A stretch of 64,000 nucleotides of DNA from Pseudomonadota bacterium. GTDB taxonomy: Bacteria > Pseudomonadota > Alphaproteobacteria > Acetobacterales > Acetobacteraceae. The DNA lies in the NCBI GenBank assembly GCA_021845595.1, contig JAJZVV010000004.1, positions 1 to 64,000 on the forward strand, in the 5' to 3' direction. Within the stretch, counting starts at the first letter, position 1. Each line of letters starts with the position of its first letter. Below the pieces are notes generated by a model that saw only the letters and a list, made by a program, of their open reading frames with translations, was not told where the DNA came from and made no database searches. Made by a program: the position numbers and the translations under genes. Positions 8,775-16,147 of this stretch are shown here, in pieces.

Positions 8775-10118
8775 TCATGGCGAACTCGCCCCACGCACCA
8801 GCACGATCTCGGTGCGCCGGTTCTCCTGGCGGCCGTCGGCGGTGGCGTTCGAGGCGATCGGGTCGGCGTCGCCCTTGCCCACCGCACGCACCCGGCTCTT
8901 GTCGCTGAGCCGGGAAGCGAGCAGCTGCGCCACCGCCTCGGCACGCGCCTGCGAGAGCTGCCAGTTGGAGGGGAAGCGCACGGTGCGGATCGGCTGATTG
9001 TCGGTATAGCCGTTGACGATCACGGCGCCCTTTTCGTCCTGCAGCGCGTCGCCGATGCGCTGAATCAGCGGGCCGTAGCTGCTGCTCAGCGTCGCCTGGC
9101 CGGAGGCGAACATGTTGCGGTTGGTCAGGCGCACGGTCACCGATTGCGGGTCCTCGAACACCTGCACCAGCCGCTGTTCGATCTCGGGAGCGAGGAACTG
9201 GCGCAGCTTCATCGTCACCGACGCCGCCGGCACCGCGGGCGGCGGCGGGGGCGGCGGGGGTGGGGCGAGCGCGACGCGCGGCACCGTCACCGCGCCGTTC
9301 GGCGGCAGGGCGAAGAGCTCGGCGAAGGCGATGTCCGAAGCGCCGGCGAGCGCGAAGTTGAAGCCGAGATAGATGACTAACACCAGCGCCAGCGTGCCCA
9401 GCGCCAGCGCCCACAGCGGCAGGCGCCGGGCGAGCGGCTTGTAGCCGGTGGCGACACCCTGCCAGTGCGGCGACAATTCGCGCTCGAACTCGCCGCGCCG
9501 CTGGCGCAGGCCGCGATAGACGCCGTCGCGCAGCTCGGTGAGCGCGGCGTTGCCGCGCGGCAACACGCGATAGCGCCCCTCGAAGCCAAGGGCGAGGCAG
9601 AGATACATCAGCTCCACCACCTCGGCGTGGCGCGCCAGCTCCTTCTGCATCTGTTCCAGAATGTCGAAGAAGCGCTCGCCCCCGGTGACCTCGTTGTGGA
9701 AGATGCTGGTCAGGCTCTGCGCCGCCCAGGAGCTGGCCGCGCCCCAGGGTGTGCTGAGAACGAAATCGTCGATGGTCGCGCAGAGCGCATAGCGGGCGGC
9801 GCGGAGCGACCGGCTGTCCAGCCCGGTGGCCAGCGCGCGTTGCTCGAAGCCGCGCATCGCCTCCACCATGCCGCGCCGCAGCGCCTCCGCGTCCGGATTG
9901 TGGCCGCGCGCGCCGCCGATGCGGATCGCAGCGGCGAACAGCGGCGCCGCGGCGGCGACGAGCGGATTGATCCCCGTCGCCGGAACTGGCGCGAGAGGCG
10001 CCGCCGGCGTCGATGCCGCGGGTGGCGGCTGAGCCGCGGGCACGGCCTGCCCGGACGGGCGCGGGCGGATCACCGTGCGTTCGGCATCCCCCGGTTCGGC
10101 GAAGGGATCGTCGCTCAT
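8775..10118 (-). CDS. tssL: T6SS protein TssL with C-terminal OmpA domain
   Basis: A 447-residue fusion of the DotU-type TssL cytoplasmic domain (about residues 45-225, with the ATIDDFVLSTPWG and NEVTGGERFFDILE signatures), one membrane helix near 235-258 and a periplasmic OmpA/MotB peptidoglycan-binding domain (about 320-447, with YTDNQPI and the terminal RRTEIV strand). It forms the TssJLM membrane complex and the OmpA part can grip the cell wall. The N terminus and the region after the helix are rich in Pro and Ala. It starts seven bases after the tssK stop codon, consistent with translational coupling. Confidence 0.93.
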   Translation of the reverse strand: MSDDPFAEPGDAERTVIRPRPSGQAVPAAQPPPAASTPAAPLAPVPATGINPLVAAAAPLFAAAIRIGGARGHNPDAEALRRGMVEAMRGFEQRALATGLDSRSLRAARYALCATIDDFVLSTPWGAASSWAAQSLTSIFHNEVTGGERFFDILEQMQKELARHAEVVELMYLCLALGFEGRYRVLPRGNAALTELRDGVYRGLRQRRGEFERELSPHWQGVATGYKPLARRLPLWALALGTLALVLVIYLGFNFALAGASDIAFAELFALPPNGAVTVPRVALAPPPPPPPPPAVPAASVTMKLRQFLAPEIEQRLVQVFEDPQSVTVRLTNRNMFASGQATLSSSYGPLIQRIGDALQDEKGAVIVNGYTDNQPIRTVRFPSNWQLSQARAEAVAQLLASRLSDKSRVRAVGKGDADPIASNATADGRQENRRTEIVLVRGASSP

Positions 10119-10125
10119 GGCTCAT

Positions 10126-11463
10126 TCACCCCCGGATCGCCCAGCATTCCAGCTCCAGCCCCGGCAGATCGCCGGCAACATGGATGGCGATGCCGCCCGA
10201 GCGCGCCAGCGCCGCCCAGTACGGCCCGGTGCGGTCGAGCTCGAAATAGGTCGTCCCCGCGTAATAGGGCAGCTGGCGCGGCGCCACCGGCAGCGCCCGC
10301 ACGGCGATGCCGGGCAGGGCGACGGTGATGAGCTCCCGGATCTGCTCCACCGGCCCGATCTTCACCTGGTTGGGGAACATCCGGCGCAACGTCTCCGGCG
10401 CCACCTGCGCCTTCACCGCCAGCACCCAGGTCGCCTCCGTCACCAGGCTGCGATCGAGGATCGGCCCGACGCGGATGCCGAATTTGCGCTCCTGCAACAC
10501 CACCGGCACGGCGGTCTGTTCCAGCACCGCCGACAGCGCCCGGCGCAGTGCCGCGATCACCGGGCGGAAGGTCGCCTGCAGATCGTCGTGGCGGTAGGGC
10601 GGAAACGCCGCCGGCCGCTTGCCGGGCTCGGTGAAGGTGGCGAGCTCGCCGGCCAGCGCCACGGCGAGGCGGTAGAAGCTCTCGGGATGCAACTGCCCGG
10701 CGCTGGCGGCGAGATGGGTCAGCACCGGCTCGTAGCGGTTGCACAGCTGCAGCAGCAGATAGTCCGCGATCTCGGCTGCGCCCCGCGTCGCCGTCTCGGA
10801 GACGCGCCCGGCCAGCGCCTCGGCGCGATGGTGGATCAACCCCTGGAGCTGGCTGACGAAGCCGGCGAGGGCGCCGGAGACGGCGCAGACCAGCATCGGC
10901 GGGATATAGGCCTCGTCGAGCACGACGGACTTGTCGGCGCGGACCTCGAGGATGCGCGCCAGTCCGATGGCGGCGTGCCCGGCCCGCGCCTCGCTTTCCA
11001 GCGCGAGGCGCAGACGCAGACGCCCCACTGTCACCAGCGCCGGCGCGCCGGAACCGGCATTGCTGTCGACCGCCTCGTATTCGGTGGCGACGTAGCGGGC
11101 CACGGTCTCGGTCTGCTCCGCTGGCGCCGCCTCCACGCCGCCGGGCTGGCGGGTTGGCAGCAGCAGATAGACCACGGCGTTGCGCGCCGTCTCCGGCAGA
11201 TCGATCGGCGGGGGCGGATCCGCGTCGCCCGGCAGGGCGAAGGGCGTGCCATCCGGCAGCACGCCGGCGGCGGCGCGCAGGGCGAATTTGCCCAGACTGA
11301 GCAGGTCGCTGTCCAGTTCGAGCTGGGTCAGGCCCCAGGCGAAGGGCCGCAGCCCCGCCGTGCTGGTGCGCACCAAACGGTCGAAATAGCGCTCCTGCTG
11401 CTGCAGGTGCTGCGGCTGCAGGAACAGCCCCTCGCTCCAGACGACCTTGTTCTCCCAGCTCAT
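10126..11463 (-). CDS. tssK: T6SS baseplate protein TssK
   Basis: TssK trimers link the T6SS baseplate to the membrane complex. The 445-residue length and N-terminal signature WSEGLFLQPQHLQQQERYFD are those of the TssK (ImpJ/VasE) family, and the shoulder, helical bundle and C-terminal head regions run through to the end without interruption. It lies between tssJ and tssL. Its usual baseplate partners TssE, TssF and TssG are not encoded in the window. Confidence 0.93.
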   Translation of the reverse strand: MSWENKVVWSEGLFLQPQHLQQQERYFDRLVRTSTAGLRPFAWGLTQLELDSDLLSLGKFALRAAAGVLPDGTPFALPGDADPPPPIDLPETARNAVVYLLLPTRQPGGVEAAPAEQTETVARYVATEYEAVDSNAGSGAPALVTVGRLRLRLALESEARAGHAAIGLARILEVRADKSVVLDEAYIPPMLVCAVSGALAGFVSQLQGLIHHRAEALAGRVSETATRGAAEIADYLLLQLCNRYEPVLTHLAASAGQLHPESFYRLAVALAGELATFTEPGKRPAAFPPYRHDDLQATFRPVIAALRRALSAVLEQTAVPVVLQERKFGIRVGPILDRSLVTEATWVLAVKAQVAPETLRRMFPNQVKIGPVEQIRELITVALPGIAVRALPVAPRQLPYYAGTTYFELDRTGPYWAALARSGGIAIHVAGDLPGLELECWAIRG

Positions 11464-11496
11464 CGCGGCGCTCGGCGCACGGGGTCCGCCGCCTGC

Positions 11497-11970
11497 TCAG
11501 GACCCCGGCTTGACGGTGAGCCCGTCACGGCCGGCAGTGGCGGTCACGGCACTGGTCTGGTGCGGCACGACGTCCACCGTCGCGCGCCAAGTCGCGTGCT
11601 GGAAGTCGCGGTAGGCGGCGAGGATGCCAATGGCCTTCACCTGGTCGTTGGGCATGATGGTGTCGAGCCGGGTCTGCCCGGGGGCGAGGAGGAAATCCTC
11701 CCGCTTGATCAGGTCGGTCTTCAGCGCCGCGGCGTCGTCGTTATAGAGCGGGAAGAATTCGGCATTGTTGAAGCTCACCGCCGAGCCGAGCTGATAAATT
11801 CGCAGCGCGATCGGCGATGCCTGGCCCGAGGGCGACGGATTGACATCCGCGCTCGCCGCCAGGGTCAGCTTGACGATGGTCGGCGGCGGCGGCGGTGGCG
11901 CGCCGGCGCAGGCCGCGAGCGACGCCGCCGCCAGCCCGCCGACGACCGCGCGCAATAGCCATCCCCGCAT
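11497..11970 (-). CDS. tssJ: T6SS outer-membrane lipoprotein TssJ
   Basis: A 157-residue lipoprotein of the TssJ (VasD) family, tethering the membrane complex to the outer membrane. A short basic N terminus and hydrophobic stretch end in lipobox LAAC, with Cys21 as the lipidated residue, followed by a run of prolines. The rest is the beta-sandwich with the family's PIALRIYQL and DIMPND-type segments. It is the first gene of the tight tssJKLM run, 105 bases after tagH. Confidence 0.92.
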   Translation of the reverse strand: MRGWLLRAVVGGLAAASLAACAGAPPPPPPTIVKLTLAASADVNPSPSGQASPIALRIYQLGSAVSFNNAEFFPLYNDDAAALKTDLIKREDFLLAPGQTRLDTIMPNDQVKAIGILAAYRDFQHATWRATVDVVPHQTSAVTATAGRDGLTVKPGS

Positions 11971-12075
11971 CCCCCACCTCCCTCGATGCTGGTGCCATTT
12001 GGCCCCGATTCGCGACTTTGGGGAAGCCCGGAAACGCGCGCGCTCGTTACGGCTCGGAGACAGCTGCCCGACCGC

Positions 12076-13584
12076 TCAGAGTTTGCGGGTCTGGGCGTCG
12101 TAGGCCCGGGCGAACTCCCGGCCGAACACGGACTGGAAATCGTCCTCGGCCTCGCGCGCGAGGTCCTTATAGGTGGCGCAGAACAATTCCCAGATGCGGG
12201 CCTTGCGCGCCGCCGGCAGCAGCGTCTGCAGCAGCCCGGGTTGAAGCCGCTGCTCCAGCGCCGCCGGGTCGAACCGCTTCAAAAGCCCGAGCAAAGCCGT
12301 CTGCACGCCGGCCATCACCGCCAGTTCGTGCGACTTGATATCGCCGAACGCCTCGCGCGCGGCCTCCACAGGCGGCTTGTAGCCGGGCCGGTCTGGCAGC
12401 AGCAGCGCCGCCATCGCCTCTTCCGGCGTCACCGAGAATTTCAGCGCGTTGTTGTCGCGCGCGCGCAGCATGGTCTGCTCGACGCGGAACTCGTTCTTGA
12501 TCGCGGCGCGCGACATCAGCACCTCGCGCAGCCCCTCGACGAGGACGCGGAACACCGCGCCGGCCGCGGCGAGCACCTGCTCCGGCGGCTGTGTCCCGGT
12601 GCGCAGCTCCGCCATGCCGGCGCCGGCGAGGAAGGCGGCGAGCCCGGCGGCCACGGCGCCGGCGCTGCCCGGCGCGGCCACCTCCGGCGGCGCGGGCGCC
12701 AGTGGTAGGGGCATCGGTGGTGGGGGCATCGGTGGCGGGGGCATCGGTGGCGGGGGCATCGGTGGCGGGGGGGCCGCGGTCGGCGGGCTGCCGGGCAGCG
12801 GCAGCGCGGCGGCGAAAGGATTCTCGCCCGGTGCCGCGGTCCGCGCCGCCGGTGCGGGGCTCGGGGCTGGCGCCGGCGCGGCGGCGGGCGGTGCCGCGGG
12901 GGACGGGGTGCCGTGGCCGAACGGGTCATCGCCGATCAGCGCGTCGAAATCGAGCTCGGCAGGATTGGCCGGCGCGATCGGCTTCGGCGCGGAAAAGGCC
13001 TGGAACGGGGCATCGACGTCGTCGCGCTGCGTCGGTCCTTGCCAGGATTCCGCCGGCGCACGGGGGCGGAACAGGTCATCCTCGGCATCGGTCCCGGAGG
13101 CTTGGCCCGTGGCGAGGTCGAACGGGTCGTCCGCCCGCGGCGGCGGACCCGCCGCCGGCAGGGGATGGTGGAACCCGGCGGCCGCGGCGGCAAAGCCGGG
13201 CGGCGTCAGCAGCGAATCATCCAGCCCCACGCTGGCAGGCGGCGTCGCGAAAGCGGCCGGCGCCCCCGGGGAGGCCGATGCCGCGGCTTCTTGGAAGCGG
13301 ATGACATGTGCCCCGAGACGCAGCTCGCCGGCGCCGGCGAGGACAGTGCGGCTGCCGCGCTCGGTCGGGCTAGCGGCACCGTTGATGAAGACGCCGTTGG
13401 TGCTGAGATCGGTCAGCAAGAATCGGCCATCCTCGACGCTGAGGACGCAGTGAGTCTTGGACAGATGCCGCTCCGGATCCGCCAGCACCCAGTCATTGCC
13501 CGGGGCGCGGCCGATCGATAGAGTACCGGTGCTGAGCGTGCGTGTCTCGCCACCGGGCCCGGCGAGCGTCAGGATCAAAGCCAT
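12076..13584 (-). CDS. tagH: T6SS-associated FHA-domain protein TagH (Fha)
   Basis: A 502-residue protein with an N-terminal forkhead-associated domain (about residues 20-95, containing IGRAPGND and LSTNGVFING), which binds phosphothreonine and in other T6SSs relays kinase/phosphatase control of assembly. A long Pro/Ala-rich linker follows, containing near-identical PPPMP repeats around residue 275-292, and then the conserved TagH C-terminal domain (about 305-500). No PpkA kinase or PppA phosphatase gene is in the window, so whether phospho-control operates is open. It is the first leftward gene after the divergent spacer at 13585-13706. Confidence 0.9.
   Translation of the reverse strand: MALILTLAGPGGETRTLSTGTLSIGRAPGNDWVLADPERHLSKTHCVLSVEDGRFLLTDLSTNGVFINGAASPTERGSRTVLAGAGELRLGAHVIRFQEAAASASPGAPAAFATPPASVGLDDSLLTPPGFAAAAAGFHHPLPAAGPPPRADDPFDLATGQASGTDAEDDLFRPRAPAESWQGPTQRDDVDAPFQAFSAPKPIAPANPAELDFDALIGDDPFGHGTPSPAAPPAAAPAPAPSPAPAARTAAPGENPFAAALPLPGSPPTAAPPPPMPPPPMPPPPMPPPPMPLPLAPAPPEVAAPGSAGAVAAGLAAFLAGAGMAELRTGTQPPEQVLAAAGAVFRVLVEGLREVLMSRAAIKNEFRVEQTMLRARDNNALKFSVTPEEAMAALLLPDRPGYKPPVEAAREAFGDIKSHELAVMAGVQTALLGLLKRFDPAALEQRLQPGLLQTLLPAARKARIWELFCATYKDLAREAEDDFQSVFGREFARAYDAQTRKL
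12709..12770. repeat. 15-bp tandem repeat inside tagH
   Basis: About four near-perfect 15-bp units (GGCATCGGTGGCGGG register on the plus strand) encode successive PPPMP units in the TagH linker. The units differ by single bases, so copy number could vary by slippage without breaking the frame. Confidence 0.85.
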
Positions 13585-13706
13585 CGCCGCCGCTTTCCGA
13601 TCGTGTGCGCGGAGACGGCCCGCGGGAGAGGATCTGTCGGCACCGGTCGATCCGCGCTCCGATTGAACAAGGGCGCGAAAGCTAGCACGCCGTCGCGGAG
13701 AAGCCC

Positions 13707-14282
13707 ATGGCGGACATCACCTTGGCGGAGTGGAACGGCAATGTCTGGCTCGTCGCCGGCGAGGCATTGGTCGATGACATGCTCGCCAACACGCTCCCGC
13801 CCGACATCTCGATCGAGATTCTGGCGTGCGCCAGCAAGGACGAAGTCCGCCGCCTGTGGATCCAGCTGTGCGGCGAGCCCGGGTTCAGCGGGGATCCTTG
13901 GCTCATCCACCCGGCGATCGTCGCGCGCATCCGCCGCGCTTCCCCGGACTATCCGGTGTTCTTTTCGCAATGGTCGGCGCTGCTCGATGCCGAGGCGCTG
14001 GCGGTGGTCGCCGCCGCCGCCGCCTGGGCGGGCGAAAATCCGGAGGCACCGGTGACGCTCGCCGACTACCGGGCCACGGATGGCGTGCCGGCGCTGGCCG
14101 ACCTCTCGCGCCTGCGCGCCCAGCTCATCGCTGCCCGGCTGCATGAGGCGGGCATCGACGCCGAGCGGATCACGCATCTCAGCCGCGACCTCGCCGACCT
14201 TCCGGGCGCGGATGCCGCGCCCACGGCCGATACCCAGCGTATCGACATCATCGTCCGCGTCGGCGAGCCCGGAGCGGCGTGA
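13707..14282 (+). CDS. Unknown T6SS-cluster protein with OmpA-like C-terminal region
   Basis: A 191-residue protein on the opposite strand to all other T6SS genes, diverging from tagH and converging on the TssB/TssC hybrid with six bases between stop codons. No signal peptide or membrane helix is visible. The C-terminal third has the order of an OmpA/MotB domain: a helix and strand near residues 90-115, then LRAQLIAARLHEAGIDAERIT, then a final strand QRIDIIVRV. The canonical peptidoglycan-binding residues (TD, NxxLSxxRA) are not retained. It may be a degenerate OmpA-like accessory or a cytosolic partner. The role is unknown and the fold assignment is my inference. Confidence 0.7.
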   Translation: MADITLAEWNGNVWLVAGEALVDDMLANTLPPDISIEILACASKDEVRRLWIQLCGEPGFSGDPWLIHPAIVARIRRASPDYPVFFSQWSALLDAEALAVVAAAAAWAGENPEAPVTLADYRATDGVPALADLSRLRAQLIAARLHEAGIDAERITHLSRDLADLPGADAAPTADTQRIDIIVRVGEPGAA

Positions 14283-14288
14283 CGCTCG

Positions 14289-16055
14289 CTATTTGAGGGA
14301 CGCGAGCAGGGCGTCGAGGTCCGGCTCGGTTGCGTTCTCCTCCGCCGGCGCCTCCGGGGCGTTGAGCCCGGCGAGCAGCTTGTCGAGATCATCCCCGCCG
14401 GCCGTTTCTGTCGTCTCCGCCGTGTCTGCCGACGCGTCGGATGCCGAATCGGAGGTCTCCGCGCTCTCGCCCTCGGCCGTCTCCGTGGCCGACGCGTCGT
14501 CGCCTTCAGTGCTCTCCGTGCGCTCCGTCTCCTCGGGCTCCGCTTCGGCGGCGGCCGGCTCCGGCTCCGGCGGCGCCTCCGGCGGCGTCCAGAACCCGGC
14601 CAGGCGCCCGCCGGCGAGCCCGTTCAGCCCGCCGAGCCGCACTTCCGGCCGGCCGCGCAGGCTGATCAGCGGCATCACCCCGTAGCGCGCCACCTGCGCG
14701 GCCTGACGCTCGGTGTAGAGCCGCTCGGTGCAGGGCAGCGCCACCTGGTCGCCATCCTCGGCGATATAGACGTAGTAGGGGATGTCGCCGACGCCGAGGA
14801 TGGAGCCCAGCTTCATCTTCGCCCCCTGCTGGGCGAAGCCCTGCGCCAGCAGGAGCCCGGCGATCAGCGCCGGATGGCCCCACAGCATGCCCGAGAGGCC
14901 GGACTGGCGGGTAAACTCCTCGAAGGCGAAGGCGTCGATCGGATCGGTCTTGCGCCCGTAGGGCATGCGCAGCAGGAAGCGCGGCGTCGCCAGGCCGAGA
15001 TAGGCCGCCTGCGGCAGCGCCTGCAGCGCCGCGAACGCGTCCTGGATCAGCGGGTTCTGCTCGTGCATCGGGGTCGCCAGCGCGTCCGGGCCGATGGCGG
15101 CGATGAAGGGCGCGTTGGCCCCGGCGGCGATTTGCGCGATCCGCCCGAGCAGGTCGGCGTGTGGCGGTGTCAGCTCGAAGCCGTAGAGCCCGAGCACGGC
15201 GCTGAGCGGGCCCTGATGGGCATCCAGCGCCGGCTGCTCGACCAGCATGCCGTAGAGCCCGGTCTCCTCCAGCGTGTCCGTGGCGGCGAGATCGGCGGCG
15301 AGTTCCTCGGCGGAGACGTCGTAGAGCACGATCTCCATGCGCGCGCCGGTCTCGATGCGCCGGACCAGGAACTCGATGCCGCGCCACAGCGCTTCCGCGG
15401 TCTGGAAATCGGGATGATGCAGCACCCGGCGCATCGCCGCGGCGAGCGCGGCATCGACCCGCGCGGTCAGCTGCTCCTGGCGGGCATCGCGCACCGGCTC
15501 GACCAGCGGGCCGACGATGCGGCGCAGCAGCGCGTCCACCGAGGCCTCGGCGGCGTTGGCGGACGAAGCCGGGCGGCCGAGCAGCCGGGCGAAATCCGAC
15601 AGGCGCCGGTCGGTCGCCACCGCGGCGCCGCGCGCGCGGCGTGACGGGCGCGGCAGCGGCGCCTCGCCGCTCCAGGACAGCACCGTCTTGGCCGCCTTCT
15701 CGAAGCCCGTCCGGCTGGCGAGGTTGCGGCGCAGGGTCAGCAATTCCTCGAACAGTGGCAGATTGGCGACGATCTGGTCAGGATGGAAATCGTCCAGGCT
15801 GGCGATCGGCACCGTCACGGCCCCGTCCTCGGCGAGATCGAGGGTGAGCGACAATTTCATCCGCGCCAGCACGTCGTCGAGCTGATCGACATCGACCTTG
15901 AGCGGCTTGCGCGCGGCCAGCGCGGCGCCGGTCTCGACCGTGCCGGCATTCGCCCGGCCCGAGAAATCGCCGAGCAACGCCAGGCGGAACTTGGCCACCG
16001 CGCCCGAGACGCGCGGCGCGCGGCCGAGCTGGCCGAAACTCACTTCGTACTGCAT
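14289..16055 (-). CDS. TssB-TssC hybrid sheath-like protein with acidic tail
   Basis: A 588-residue protein combining two sheath families. Residues about 1-120 resemble TssB (FRLALLGDFSGR, then PLKVDVDQLDDVLARM and the DFHPDQIVANLPLFEELLTLR motif). Residues about 180-480 resemble the N-terminal and middle parts of TssC (HHPDFQTAEALWRGIEFLV, LGLATPRFLLRMPYG, FAFEEF). The C-terminal sheath-assembly block of true TssC is missing. In its place is a tail rich in Glu, Ala, Ser and Thr that ends with two copies of a DLDxLLAxL motif. The start at 16055 has GGGGGAAG upstream, whereas the longer frame adds 19 residues with no support. It could cap, scaffold or regulate the sheath. Function is inferred. 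Confidence 0.75.
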   Translation of the reverse strand: MQYEVSFGQLGRAPRVSGAVAKFRLALLGDFSGRANAGTVETGAALAARKPLKVDVDQLDDVLARMKLSLTLDLAEDGAVTVPIASLDDFHPDQIVANLPLFEELLTLRRNLASRTGFEKAAKTVLSWSGEAPLPRPSRRARGAAVATDRRLSDFARLLGRPASSANAAEASVDALLRRIVGPLVEPVRDARQEQLTARVDAALAAAMRRVLHHPDFQTAEALWRGIEFLVRRIETGARMEIVLYDVSAEELAADLAATDTLEETGLYGMLVEQPALDAHQGPLSAVLGLYGFELTPPHADLLGRIAQIAAGANAPFIAAIGPDALATPMHEQNPLIQDAFAALQALPQAAYLGLATPRFLLRMPYGRKTDPIDAFAFEEFTRQSGLSGMLWGHPALIAGLLLAQGFAQQGAKMKLGSILGVGDIPYYVYIAEDGDQVALPCTERLYTERQAAQVARYGVMPLISLRGRPEVRLGGLNGLAGGRLAGFWTPPEAPPEPEPAAAEAEPEETERTESTEGDDASATETAEGESAETSDSASDASADTAETTETAGGDDLDKLLAGLNAPEAPAEENATEPDLDALLASLK

Positions 16056-16147
16056 CCCGCTTCCCCCGGAGAATGTCCCCGCCGACGATAGCATGGCTGC
16101 GCCGGATGGCACGCGGCGATGGTGGGCGGCGCCCCGCCGGCCCGGCC

